Shown here piece after piece: positions 11,755 to 22,269 of a DNA stretch of 64,000 bases. The DNA comes from Ixodes scapularis (lineage: Eukaryota > Arthropoda > Arachnida > Ixodida > Ixodidae), in contig NW_024609857.1 of the NCBI RefSeq assembly GCF_016920785.2, positions 133,107,094-133,171,093 of the forward strand, read 5' to 3'. The stretch's first letter is position 1. The number at the start of each line of letters is the position of its first letter. A model generated the notes under the pieces. It ran no database searches, was not told the DNA's origin, and worked only from the letters and a program-made list of their open reading frames with translations. A program made the translations under genes and the position numbers.

Positions 11755-12133
11755 CGAAAGGCCTGTACGACTTGCGACTCTCAACGTGCGTGGGCTTGCA
11801 GACCGCCAAAGGCAACGGTAACTATACCGCCTGGTGGTAGGGCCTGACCTCGACATCGTTGCACTTCAAGAGACCAATGTTGGAGGGGCGACCAGACTGA
11901 CTGTATAATGCGGCCTTTTACGGCCCGCTAGAATGTTTGCGTCAGCCAAGCCTTGGGGACGTCCGCGAAATGTGTCCTTTCGGTTCGCCAGTGCCTAGGG
12001 GCAGGAGTCCAGGCCGTCACGACTTATGTGTCATGGCGCCTTGTGGTCTTCGTTGTTTTTTTTCTTTTTCGTCGATTGAATGGCGCGTCATTTGTTTGTA
12101 CGCGCCTAAGAGAGTTAGGAAGAGGAGGGCCTT
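11755..12133 (+). pseudogene. LINE AP-type endonuclease, N-terminal part
   Basis: The frame reads RPVRLATLNVRGLADRQRQR, then after a frame change LVVGPDLDIVALQETNVGG, the first blocks of an apurinic-type endonuclease (TLNVRGL and the catalytic Glu in LQET). Further on are EWRVICLYAPKRVRKRRAF, the block before the next catalytic region. It is cut at about 12,133 by element A. The frame contains several shifts. Confidence 0.65.
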
Positions 12134-12790
12134 TTAGAGCGCACCTCTTAGGCGCCCGTTTCCGGCTTGAGCGCCGTCGCTGTCGGCGTAACCGCGCGCT
12201 GCATTATGGGTCGTTTTCCGAAAAGACGTCACGAGAGTCATTAGGGAGGAGGAGGGAGGCGGGGAAATATAGCGGAAAAACTTCCCTGTTAGATTGAGCA
12301 GAAAATATTTCCCCACTAAAAATAGCAAAAAAAAAGTTACCCGCTAAATTTAGCGGGAAATATTCACCGCTAAATTCAGCAGAAAAAATTCCCTACTAAA
12401 TTTAGCCGAAAAAATTCACTGCTATATTTAGAAGAAAAAGTTTCCCGCTAAATTTAGCAAAAAATATTCCCTGCTAAATTTAGGAAGAAATGTTTCCTGC
12501 TAAACTTAGCCGAAAAGATTCACCGGTAAATTTAGCGGACAAATTTTCCCACTAAGTTTAGCGGGGAAAATTCCACGTTAAATTTATCGGGGAAACTGTT
12601 CGGCTAAATTTAGCGGGGAATTTTTTCCTCCAAATTTATCGGGAAATGTAGCAAAAATTTCACGCTAAATGTTAGGGGAAAAGGAGGGGAGGGGGAGGGG
12701 GCATACCCATCCCTCCTCACCCTCCCCTCCTCCTCCTCAAGAGCTGTGCTCTAATTCGGCGTTACAGAGAGTCTCATTTTAAGTGTTTCA
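12134..12790 (-). mobile_element. Repeat-cargo element A
   Basis: Reading the minus strand, the left end resembles the family consensus (TGTAACGCCGAATTAGAGC around 12,770-12,750) and the right end is CTAAGAGGTGCGCTCTAA at about 12,150-12,134, next to the conserved GC-rich sub-terminal part. It sits inside the endonuclease of the LINE: the left LINE flank ends GGGCCTT and the right flank resumes after a T run with AAGGCAATAAG. The interior is a tandem array not found in the other copies. The left end is more diverged than in the other copies. Confidence 0.6.
12290..12675. repeat. Tandem array of TTTAGCGGGAAA-type units
   Basis: Units of roughly 25-30 bases with the core CTAAATTTAGCGGGAAA (itself containing the palindrome TAAATTTA) repeat about 14 times with drift. 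It forms the cargo of element A. Confidence 0.7.
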
Positions 12791-13145
12791 TTTTTTTAAG
12801 GCAATAAGTAGTACTGTAACTCTCTCCGACTTGTTATCTTGATTGGGAACTTTGATTGTAAGTGCTCGGCATGCGACAAAACAAGGTCTACACCATATAT
12901 AGACGCGAGCACTGAGTATTTAAAATTTTAACTAACGAGTTTGGGTTGGAGGATGTTGGCGAGTGTTTCCGTAATGGGAAAGTTGTAAATTTTACCCACT
13001 TTAAACGGCTCAGTCATGCCCGTCTAGATCGAGTAGTTGTGCCTTCAGATTTTTCTCCTCTTCGCCATAAATACCATGTGTGTCTAGTGTCGTTCAGTGG
13101 CCATTGTCTGATTAAGGTTTCCCTCCGGAGTAAAAATTAACCTAA
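12791..13145 (+). pseudogene. LINE endonuclease, C-terminal part
   Basis: Fragments in shifting frames read PYIDASTEYL, then LEDVGECFRNGKVVNFTHF, LSHARLDRVVVPSDF and YHVCLVSFSGHCLIKVSLRSKN. These are the last endonuclease blocks, including the region around the final catalytic His (SF.GHCL, normally SDH). It is the continuation of the piece ending at 12,133, separated only by element A, and is cut at about 13,150 by element B. Confidence 0.65.
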
Positions 13146-13265
13146 AAAAAGTGAAAGCCGTTTACAACTCCCTGTAACGCCGAATTAGAGCGCAGCTCTT
13201 GAGGAGGAGGAGGGAAGGGTACTGGGGGGGGGGTCAAGTGATCTTGGGAGGGGGTCACGTGACCT

Positions 13266-14145
13266 AGGGGGTCACGTGACGATGACGATACCGATGACGT
13301 CATCAGTAACGATGACGATGCGGATACCGATGACGTCATCAGTGATGATGACAATGACGATGCCGGTGACGTCATCAGTGATGATGACGATGACGATGCG
13401 GATGCCGGTGACGTCATAAGTGACGTCACTGATGACGTCATTAGCGATGATGACGATGACGATGCGGATGGTGATGATGACGATGACGATGCGGATGCCG
13501 GTGACGTCATCAGTGACGTCACTGATGACGTCATCGGTGATGATGACAATGACGATGCGGATGCCGGTGACGTCATCAGTGATGATGACGATGACGATGC
13601 GGATGCCGGTGACATCATCTGTGATGATGACGCTGACGATGCGGATGCCGGTGACGTCATCAGTGACGTCACTGATGACGTCATCAGCGATGATGACGAT
13701 GACGATGTGGATGGTCATGATGACGATGACGATGCGGATGCCGGTGACGTCATCAGTGATGATGACGATGACGATGCGGATGCCGGTGACGTCATCAGTG
13801 ACGTCACTGATGACGTCATCAGTGATGATGACGATGACGATGCGGATGCCGGTGACGTCATCAGTGACGTCACTGATGACGTCATCAGCGATGATGACGA
13901 TGACGATGCGGATGGTGATGATGACGATGACGATGCGGATGGTGATGATGACGATGACGATGCGGATGCCAGTGACGTCATCAGTGATGATGACAATGAC
14001 GGTGCGGATGCCGGTGACGTCATCAGTGATGATGACGATGACGATGCGGATGCCGGTGACGTCACTGATGACGTCATCATTGATGATGACGCTGACGATG
14101 CGGATGCCGGTGATGTCATCAGTGACGTCACTGATGACGTCATCG
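13266..14145. repeat. Array of TGACGTCA palindromes with GACGATGCGGATG units
   Basis: About 26 copies of TGACGTCA were counted by eye, mostly in the contexts GATGACGTCATC and CAGTGACGTCACTG, separated by GATGATGACGATGACGATGC-type spacers. The higher-order unit is about 60-100 bases. TGACGTCA is the full palindromic CRE/ATF binding site; whether it is bound here is unknown. Confidence 0.85.
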
Positions 14146-14147
14146 GG

Positions 14148-14355
14148 GGTCACGTGACCTCGGGGGTATGTGACTTGGGGAGCCACGTGACCCTGGGGGA
14201 GGGGCCACGTGACCTTGGGGTGACCTTGGGGTGTCACGTGACCTTGGGAGTCACGTGACCTTGGGGTCACGTGACCCTTGGGGAGGGGTCACGTGACCTT
14301 GGGGCCACGTGACCTTGGGATGACCTTGGGGTCAAGTGACCTTGGGATGACCTTG
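14148..14355. repeat. GGTCACGTGACCTTGGGG array
   Basis: About eight units containing CACGTGACC or the degenerate CAAGTGACC, each followed by TTGGGG. GTCACGTGAC is a palindromic E-box. The same unit forms most of element D and part of element C. Confidence 0.8.
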
Positions 14356-14450
14356 GTTACGCCGACGGCGACGGCGACGCCGACGGCGACGGCGACGGCG
14401 ACGCCGCTTAAGCCGGGAACGGGCCCCTAAGAGCTGCGCTCTAAAAAGTG

Positions 14451-15686
14451 TTCTATTGAGAATAATGGAAATTAAGCGCGCTGGCTGTTGCGAGATGAAA
14501 TTTTTATGCGATGAGTTAAGACAGTGTATAATGAACGACAGACGGAGACAAATTAGGCGGGCATAGGTCAAAATAGGAAGTAGTTGAACAGGATATAAAG
14601 ATAATGGCCATGGAAGGGGCTAGCGCCAATAAAATGAAGGAAAGAAAATGGAAAAGGCAGTGCGCTCGAACTTGCAGACGCCAGTGAAAGAAGAATACCG
14701 ATCACCGGAAGCTTTTAAAAACAATAATTTTTTTTTTAAGAAAAAAAATTGTTTGTTAGATAAAATTGTTATTGCGGCGCGCTTGTGCGAGCTAGGACCG
14801 ACAGGCTGATAGCGCGGGAGGCGCCTACAAAGCGATCTCTGTTAATGGGGAAAAACGTACGCGCGTCGTGAGATTGCAGGTATTGAACACGATGGCATCG
14901 TCATAAGCGATGGCGCCGAAATCGAGCGGGCATTTTTGCATTTCTGCCGTACATTATTTTCTTGCACTCCTGTCAACGTAGAGCGGCCTAAAAGCGATTT
15001 TTTTTGGCGTTTATAACGACATTCGACGACGAAACAAAATCAGTTAGAGAAGGACCCAATATGTATGAAGAAGTTAAGACGGAAATTGAAGCTTTGAACC
15101 CGGGCAAGTTGACTGGGCCGGACGGGCGTTGTATAAAGCACTCAAGCATACACTGTCTCCTGTTTTAGGGGTTGTTGTTAACGAGGCTTTTGACGTAAAC
15201 GCTATTCTGCTGCCTTCTTTCCTAACGGCTCATACCGCCTTAATTCATAAGAGAGAAAATGTCACTAAACTTAGGCGGTCAGCATCTATCAGTCTGACCA
15301 ACGTTGACTACAAACTCCTAATGAAGATTTTACCAAGAGTGCAAACTGTAATAACTGAACTAGTTGGTCCTCATTAAATAATCCGGTATAAAGGCTAGGA
15401 CCATGTTTAGGAATACTCGCTCGCACAGCAAGGTGTGTCCTCGAGTGTTTCGATGCCATGCATTCTCGCGGTGGATCTCGAGAAAGCGTTTCATTGGGTA
15501 CCAGGTGACATTCTTTTGGCTGTTCTTAATCATGTCAACGCAGGATCTGTTATACGGGAAGGAGTTGGCATTGCGTACAGTGGTTGTAGGACTTGCCGAA
15601 TAGTAAATAAGTCAGTCGGAAAACGTATTCAGGTGCAGCGTTCTGTGCGCCAAGGATGTCCTTTTTTCTCTCTTTTTTGCATATGA
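14451..15686 (+). pseudogene. LINE linker and reverse transcriptase N-terminal part
   Basis: Early fragments read AMEGASANKMKERKWKRQCA and HDGIVISDGAEIERAFLHF, the linker between endonuclease and RT. From 15,095 the frame gives NPGKLTGPDG, LSPVLGVVVNEAF, then SASISLTNVDYKLLMKILPRV (RT motif block with N.DYK), AVDLEKAFHWVPGDILLAVL (motif A, D..KAF) and QRSVRQGCPF (motif B, S.RQGCP). Frameshifts and stops are present. The RT is cut at 15,687 by the LTR element and resumes at 19,164. Confidence 0.7.
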
Positions 15687-15690
15687 ATAG

Positions 15691-15967
15691 TGTCATGCAT
15701 GTGGCATGCATGAGGCAGCAGATTCAGTGCCGTCGCCGACGGGTTATCGGGTTTTGTGATTGTTATACTTTTGTTACCCGTGGTGTGCGCTGATTTGCGC
15801 GTTGAGGAAAGGCGACGTGACGACGGAAGGAAGAATCGACGAGACGGGCAGTTCTGGGCTAGAGCTGGTTCAAGCAACACTTGGAGCTCGAATAAAGCGC
15901 TTTCCCCCCGAAAGGCTGGCTCCCTGCCTTCCCGGGTCCCACGGTGCCCAAACCACAAGCAGTGACT
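15691..15967 (+). repeat. 5' LTR of the RT-deleted gypsy element
   Basis: It starts TGTCATGCATGTGGCATGCA (a palindromic GCATGC region) and carries AATAAAGCGC near its 3' third, a plausible polyadenylation signal. It is nearly identical to 18,882-19,158. Confidence 0.85.
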
Positions 15968-16508
15968 GGCGCAGTCGACAGGATGGAGCTCAGCTACGGA
16001 ACCTTGGGGTAAGCGACCAGCTCCAACACCACACGGACGTCGCCGAGTTCAAGCATGTCCGGATTTTTGCCTGCCATAAGCAACGGAGCGGTGGGTCCGG
16101 CATACCGCACGGACGTTGCCATTTCAAGCAAGCCACGCATTTTGTCTACCAATTTGCGACGGAGCGGCGAGTCCAAGAGCACAGCACGAACGGTGCTGAC
16201 ATCACGCAAACTCGGCTCATCAGCGACCATGGAACCGGACGCCAGACAAGCGCTTGGCGTGACCGGTGGGATGAACGCTGCATGACGCAGCCTCAGCGCA
16301 AGAACCAGCGTCGGAAAACAAGACTTCCAGGCTTCGACAGATACCGGAACTACTGCCTGCAGGCGGTCGATTGTGGACTTCAGTGGTGCACGGACCCTGA
16401 GACATTCGTGCTAGGCATTTCTGCTGCCAGTGCCTCCGACTGCCCATCGACGACGAAGAGCTGGTCAACCTGAATCGGTGAGCGCATATGCTTGTCTATT
16501 TGGGTTGA

Positions 16509-17085
16509 ATGATCACTCAAGCAATGGTGAAGAACTATGAGTCGGGGAAAGGGGAGGGTAAAATGCCTGATAAACTTAAGGAGCCTGACGATGCATCAGA
16601 AGATGAGGGGAGAACATATTCTGAAGTGATGAACACTCGGTTAGAAATTGAAAAAATAAAGCTCGAACAAATACGGGCACAAATTGTGCTCCAAAAATTG
16701 CAGAGGGAGAAAGGCGGTCGTGCCAACGGGGGGGCTGGGATTACAACCAGAATCTGGGGTAGCCCACTATGCTGCACTCTTGAGTAATGTGCTCAGCCGG
16801 ATGCCCGTGGACAAAACCTTGGCGCCTGGCTGGTTCGAGGCGGTAGAAATCATATTTCGATCCTTTCAGGTTCCTGACGAGCTAAAAACTGTCCTGATAA
16901 TGCCGTATATAGCTGACAGGGTCAGGTCAGTGATCATGTGCAGTGGTATGAAGGAACTGCCACCTTACGCTCAGCTAAAAGAACGAATTTTACGTGAACT
17001 AAGATTGTCTCCAAACGAATATAAACGACTGTTCAATACGGCAGGCAAATTGCGGGAAGAGTCGTGGAGCCAGTTCGCCGGGTGA
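16509..17085 (+). pseudogene. gag-like region of the gypsy element
   Basis: The first frame (16,509-16,787) has an acidic and coiled-coil-like N-terminus (EEGRTYSEVMNTRLEIEKIK and following). After a +1-type frame change near 16,735 the reading continues in another frame as ALLSNVLSRMPVDKTLAPGW and ELPPYAQLKERILRELRLSP, a gag capsid pattern with a C-terminal Y.QLK..IL.E..L.P.EY block. A TGA at 17,083 breaks the frame, which resumes in the same frame from 17,086. Gag forms the particle that packages the RNA. Both the frameshift and the stop make it defective. Confidence 0.7.
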
Positions 17086-18330
17086 CTTAATAGCTACTTC
17101 AGTTACTATCTGAACAGTAGAAAAGTGGAAACTTACCATGACCTGTTGCAACTAGTTGTCGCGGATAGGTTGAAGGAGTCTCTCCCCAATGAAACAAAAG
17201 CGTATGTTGCCTTGAACGAAACGGGGGAATGGCTGCGTCCCGAGGCGATAGCCAAGCTGGCTGAATGCCATCAGAAGAGTACTGCACAAAGGGTCCCAAA
17301 ACCCTACCACAAGACGGACACTACTCGAGACTCTGGTCAGAGCGAGTCTGTGACGCATCCGAAAGAGAGAGGGCTTACCGTGCATTTCGGCGACACTCGA
17401 CGCTGTTTCGCTTGTGGGGAACAGGGTCACCTGGCAAGAAATTGCCCTGAGACCAATCCTAAGCTAACGGCACAAGTAAAAAGTCCTTTATACTGCGAAC
17501 ACGCTGAGCTAATATTCGAGCTGCATGATAAACTAGTACCGCTGGCTGAACAACACCAAGTGCTTGACGGAGAACGATATGTGCAACTCCGCTCAGGGGA
17601 CAAGTACTTAAATGCCAGAATTGATTCGGGTGCAGACATTACAGTGGTTCGAAGGTCTATGGCCACCATTTTGAATAATCGGAAGAAAAAGGTTCGGTTG
17701 AAGGGCGCTTTCGGCAACGAGGGGGAGGCCGATCTCATGTATGTCCCTTTTCGACTTGGTAGCAATGCGCTTGATACCGGAGTGGATACTTTACTGCTCT
17801 GTGCTGTAACCAAGCAGCTTGCCGGAGAAGTTGACGCACTACTCACACCTGAGGATTTAGTAGCTTTAAGAGGAGTAGAACAGGAAAGGCCCTTCGCAGA
17901 TCAGGTAAATCTTCCTGGTGAAGCTGCAGTCTTGAAGAAAGGTCGTGTGATAGAGGCATGTGTGGTGAGCACACAGTCGGCGGGAGAAAACGGGACTGTA
18001 GAGTCTGAGGACGAGCGAAGTGACGTACACAAAATAGAATCTAAAAGTTGCCTTCAGTTTCGAACAGAACAGAAGAACGACGAGTCGCTGAAGCCACTGT
18101 GGCTACAGGCGAAAAAAGGGACTCATGAAATGCAAGTGCTTGATGGAATGCTGTTCCATAAAGAAAAAATAAATGGCAGAACTGTGGAGCAGTTAGTTTT
18201 ACCGGAAAACAGGCGGAAGACGGTGTTAGAAGTAGCCCATGACAAACCAGTTGGCGGGCATTTTGCTCGAAAGAAAACGCAACAGCGAATTAAGAATTCG
18301 TTTTACAGGCCGAATGTTCCAGTTATGAGA
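17086..18330 (+). pseudogene. gag zinc knuckle, protease and integrase zinc finger
   Basis: A long open frame (from 17,125) contains, in order: the gag tail RLKESLPNETKAYVA; a CCHC knuckle CFACGEQGHLARNCP at about 17,404-17,448; a retroviral-type aspartic protease with active site RIDSGADITVV at about 17,620; and an integrase N-terminal H2C2-type start HDKPVGGHFARKKTQQRI at about 18,239-18,292 ending at FYRP. The paired cysteines that should follow are gone. The frame then jumps without a stop into RNase H sequence, so the RT and integrase core have been lost by an internal deletion. Confidence 0.75.
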
Positions 18331-18683
18331 GCGCCAGATGCCAGCCAGCCCTTCGTTCTGTCCACTGACGCATCAGATAGAGCGATAGGGGCATGTCCTG
18401 CACGAAGTGCAGATGACGGGAAAGAGTACCCGGTGGCCTTTCTCAGTAAACTTACTGCTCCCCAAACCCGGTTTTGTGGGCCTCGGGTCAGTTGGAAACG
18501 TGGGTATTTGGGGCGGAGGTCGAAATTCGCACCGATCATAACCCTTTGCAGTATTTAGCGTCAGCAGCACCAAATAGTGCGAGGCTGACTCGTTGGGCGC
18601 TTGCGTTGCAAAAATTTAACTTGAATGTACTTTATGTAAAAGGGACGAGAAACATCCCTGCTGATGCGTTGTCAAGGCTGTAG
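18325..18683 (+). pseudogene. RNase H domain of the gypsy element
   Basis: The frame reads VMRAPDASQPFVLSTDASD (the RT/RNase H boundary with the first catalytic Asp in STDAS), VAFLSKLTAPQ, then after a frameshift near 18,480 LETWVFGAEVEIRTDHNPLQ (TDH motif) and NIPADALSRL followed by a stop. The 3' LTR starts about 200 bases later, so RNase H is the last domain before the LTR. In most Ty3/gypsy elements integrase would come last. Confidence 0.8.
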
Positions 18684-18881
18684 TGGGGAGGAGTTTTGTT
18701 TGGGGTTAAGATACTTTAGACGTTCTTAAGCAGTTTGTCAGTCCTTCTTGTGATCATTCACGCCGAATGGACGGGAATGTGCGCGCAGTTCGCTTGTTCT
18801 AAATGCTACAAGTGTATAGGGATACACAAATTATGATTTTCTTTTTATTGGAAAAGAAAAAAAAAAGGGGGGGGGGGGGCG

Positions 18882-19158
18882 TGTCATGCATGTAGCATGC
18901 ATGAGGCAGAAGATTCAGTGCCGTCGCCGACGGGTTATCGGGTTTTGTGATTGTTATATTTTTGTTACTCGTGGTGTGCGCTGATTGGCGCGTCGAAAAA
19001 AGGCGACGTGACGACGGAAGGAAGAATCGACGAGACGGGCAGTTCTGGGCTAGAGCTGGTTCAAGCAACACTTGGAGCTCGAATAAAGCGCTTTCCCCCC
19101 GAAAGGCTGACTCTCTGCCTTCCCGGGTCCCACGGCACCCAAACCACAAGCCGTGACT
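18882..19158 (+). repeat. 3' LTR of the RT-deleted gypsy element
   Basis: 277 bases, nearly identical to 15,691-15,967. It is preceded by an A-rich then G-rich tract (18,850-18,881) acting as polypurine tract, expanded into a G run. Confidence 0.85.
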
Positions 19159-19163
19159 CATAG

Positions 19164-19890
19164 AATCATTATGTTTAAGTATTATCAAAAATAGTAGAAT
19201 AAGTGTATTTAAGCTATATTCATCCGAATTGCGTGTTTTGGTCTACGAGGATAATATTGCGATGTTTTTGTGCTTTTTTGTTTTGTTTTTTTTAAACCAA
19301 GGAAGCATTGTCAAAGCAGTTAATACAGTCAAGTGGTTCTGTAATGTCGGTGGGATCGCAGTAAACTGGAACAAGTGTCTCGGTTTTTGGCACCGGGAGT
19401 GGTTTTCAACGCCAAGCGTGTTCGCGAATAAAAATTGGGTATCCACTTCAGTATCGTATTTGGTAGTTACCCTCGAGTACAACCGCGATAGTGAGCCTTG
19501 CTTGCACAGTCAGGTATTGGAGTTCCGTGACAAAGCGGAAAAGGGGAGGGAGAGTGGTTTACTTAATTTTGCGCGTGCCACAGTTTGCAATTTGTTTCCT
19601 GTGAGAGGAAGCTGTAGCACATTTTTCAATTATTACATTGTTCTCGAGTGAATGTAAAAAAAATCTCATCGCGTTTTCGCAGTATTTTTTGGGGGCTCCT
19701 CTTGGAAGAAATTGAGCAGAATTAATCTCTTTCGTCGAGTTCGCGAGTGTGGACTAGGCCTGTCGCACCTGTTTCTGCGTCAAGTAGTAAATCGTTTTAT
19801 TTTTTTTTTTTCGTTTCACGAGTGATTCTTTCTTGCGAACCGTGCGCCAAGTAAGGCTGAATCGGGCTTTTCCAGAGTTTATAGTACCTT
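19164..19890 (+). pseudogene. LINE reverse transcriptase, C-terminal part
   Basis: It starts with LRVLVYEDNIAMF, an altered form of the RT active-site block (normally Y.DD; here YEDN), then AVNWNKCLGFWHREWFSTPS, SYLVVTLEYNRDSEPCL and LLNFARATVCNLFPV. After further frame changes come HRVFAVFFGGSSWKK and GLSHLFLRQVVNRF. It is the continuation of the piece that ends at 15,686. The catalytic change and the frame breaks show it is dead. Confidence 0.7.
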
Positions 19891-19899
19891 AGTAAGTGA

Positions 19900-22265
19900 G
19901 CCAGTATGCATTAATGGGTACTTCAAATATTTTGTGACGTCATGCCGAATTTTAGCGTTGTTGCTTTTTTTTGTCCCTATGTAGAGAGACTTGCTCTCTA
20001 CAGGCACAGGCCTGGCCGCTTTAAAAAGGGTGACACGAATACAATTGCCTCCTTGTGTCAATATTCTTTTATTTAAAATGCACATCGATAGTCTGCCAGT
20101 AAAGACCTGGATGGAATAGAAGGGCATGTTCATCCTTTTGTGGGTTCACTACTAAACTTCGCAACTCGCAACTGATAAAACAACCTTTGCTGCCATAGCA
20201 ATACCCGGAAGACATGAACTTTGTAAACTATGACACTTGTTGGTGGAAAGTTTATCGTAGACCACAAGGGCATGCTTGACCAAAGTAACAACATGGCTGA
20301 CGTCATCTAAAGCTGAACGCTCGACCACGCGCATTCAGGTAAAGGGCTACGTTGTTTTTACACTGGCTACAGAAAATGCATCAAGAAACGTAAAATTGAA
20401 TTGAGACAAAGCAATCTTAATAAGAACGTCCTACTATTTTAAGACAACTTCACTACAATTCCATGAAAACAATGTTTTTTATCGCTCAGGCTAGTGGTTT
20501 GTGTACATTGATCCCAATTGATATTTTCATGTGCACGCGGCTTTTCATCTGCACATTTAGGTCCAAAAGAAACATTCACTGAACCCATTACGATTAATGT
20601 AAAAAAATAATTGTTTCTTATAATGACTACATTTCTTAATCTAGAGAACTGACTACTTACTGCAGCCTGCAGTTCTAAAGTTCCCTTTAAAAAAATTCAC
20701 CTAAAAATGAACCGATCCTAAAATGTACGACATTTAGAATTTTGCAAAAAGGTTCACATAGTTCAATGTTTGTGGTGAAACATAAAAAAGTTGAGTACTG
20801 CGTATGGAACATAAGCGGGTATCAAACTGACTACTAGCAAAATAGAATTGTTAATTAGGAAGTGCTTTGCACTCTTGTTTTAAATTAAACCATATTTTTT
20901 CAAGGGACATGACCCTCATCGCGAAGTAAGTATATCATATATGTTGGTAAATACTCAGACAAAATCAAAAACTCATAGGCTGGACATTGATCTTCGTAGT
21001 TTCTCCGGAGAAATAATGGTTTCAAATTTGAGGCCTCCCAGCAGCGGTGGCTTATCAGTTGGTCGCACCATTTCACTTTTTTCTTTGTGTGAAGTGCGCA
21101 TATCCAGTTCGTCGTCACAACAAAATAACGAACATTTTAGAATCGCGTCAAATGCCGGGCGTAAAATAGTTAGCTCAAAGCAATTTTAATATATTTTTTA
21201 CCCTTATACAAAGCCACTGTTAATTAAATAAATATTGTAAAAAATCCAAAGCGATATAATATACAACCTTTTTTTCTCGGATACAAAACAATATCTTAGT
21301 ATTAGGGGAAATTCGTTTATAGCAATACCAAACCTTAAGATTAGGAGAGCGGTTTGTGATACTGGCTGTGAGAAAATGTGGCTGTGCCGTACTTCTAAAA
21401 AGCAATGGTAATCACGCGCTAACGCTACAATACCACAATTTTTAGATCGTCTAACAAAATTAAAATATATTTAACAAAAACCAGGAAAAATACATGTTCA
21501 TTTTTTTCCTTCAGTTCCTGACAACTCTTGTGAATAAAAAAAATTAATTGACCACTTCGTTTTTGCCCAAAGGCCTAATAACTATAACTATTATGTTTAC
21601 CAATCTTCTCTATATTTTTCTTTTTATTATCTGTCATAGTGGTGGCAGATGCGCGTTAAGTAACATTTCATTTACATTTGTTTCGTCTACCTAGTCTATT
21701 AGCAAAAAAAATAGTTTGAATTTCAATTTGGATTTAACGTGCTATTACAATAATTTTGGTAAATTTATTCCACTGCTAATTTTTTTGTTACGCGGTCGTC
21801 TTCCTTATACCGTTTTGTCCAGCGTTGTTAGGGATACAGGGAACTGATTTTTTAATTTTGCTCGTGTATAATGGCAAAAGGAACGCAACTAAGCAATGAG
21901 CGTAGCTATTAAATTAGTTGATTGAGTTATTTGTGCTGACTTAAAACAACGCAACTCCTTGAAGCAAAGAAATAAAATTCGAAAATAAAAGTAGAAATAA
22001 TATTCTCCTATGAGGTTCCCAATAGGGTAGTTGACGTTTAGACTCGACAGCCCCTTTGCTTGTGGCAAATCCGAGAAACCCTGTACTAAGACCACCACTT
22101 TCTCGTCCAGTAAAGTGATCAGTCAATCTGCTGCATACTTTCAATCGAAACTATCATTTTAAGAAAGTCGCTATGTGAGCAACCTAAAGAAAAAAGTTTT
22201 CTTTTTGTAGGAGGCAGTCTAACTAAGGGGTCTTTATACGGGTTTTACCCAACTTGTACAAAACA
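19900..22265. other. Gap: AT-rich, no gene recognised
   Basis: Only short open frames and no clear element ends were found. It may be old unique sequence. Confidence 0.4.
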
Positions 22266-22269
22266 CGCG

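Larger units (their letters stand above)
13154..14442 (+). mobile_element. Repeat-cargo element B
   Basis: The left end is AAAGCCGTTTACAACTCCC followed by GAATTAGAGCGCAGCTCTTG and a GGAGG tract. The right end is CCTAAGAGCTGCGCTCT. The direct repeat AAAAAGTG lies immediately outside both ends (13,146-13,153 and 14,443-14,450) and looks like an 8-base target duplication. It interrupts a LINE between endonuclease and RT. The interior is built entirely of palindromic short repeats. Open frames through it (up to 332 codons) are artefacts of the repeat. Confidence 0.75.
15691..19158 (+). mobile_element. Ty3/gypsy LTR retrotransposon, RT-deleted
   Basis: Two 277-base LTRs (15,691-15,967 and 18,882-19,158) begin TGTCATGCATG and differ at only a few positions, so insertion is recent. 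A primer-binding site TGGCGCAGTCGACAGG follows the 5' LTR; this form is typical of elements primed by tRNA-Ser in insects. A purine/G-rich tract precedes the 3' LTR. The 4-base repeat ATAG flanks both ends (15,687-15,690 and 19,160-19,163). The inside holds gag, a zinc knuckle, protease, the integrase zinc finger, then RNase H directly. The RT and integrase core are missing. It is inserted in the RT of the LINE. Confidence 0.85.
10370..19890 (+). mobile_element. L1/Tx1-like LINE, interrupted by three later insertions
   Basis: Pieces of one non-LTR retrotransposon appear in the right order on the plus strand: ORF1-like region (10.4-11.7 kb), endonuclease start (11.76-12.13 kb), endonuclease end (12.8-13.14 kb), linker and RT start (14.45-15.69 kb), RT end (19.16-19.89 kb). 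Between them sit element A (12,134-12,790), element B (13,154-14,442) and a Ty3/gypsy LTR element (15,691-19,158). All coding pieces have stops or frameshifts. The clade label is from remembered motifs (RLATLNVRGLA at the endonuclease start, SVRQGCP in the RT) and is less certain than the LINE identity. Confidence 0.65.

Noticed and set aside
13266..14145. CRISPR-like repeat-spacer array
   Set aside because: Both the repeats and the spacers are themselves repetitive and palindromic, there is no cas gene, and the context is a eukaryotic transposon.
13142..14270. Long open frames on both strands (up to 332 codons) in element B
   Set aside because: They are produced by a short-period palindromic repeat with no stop codons in several frames; all frames give monotone Thr/Ser, Asp or Met-Thr peptides, not a protein.
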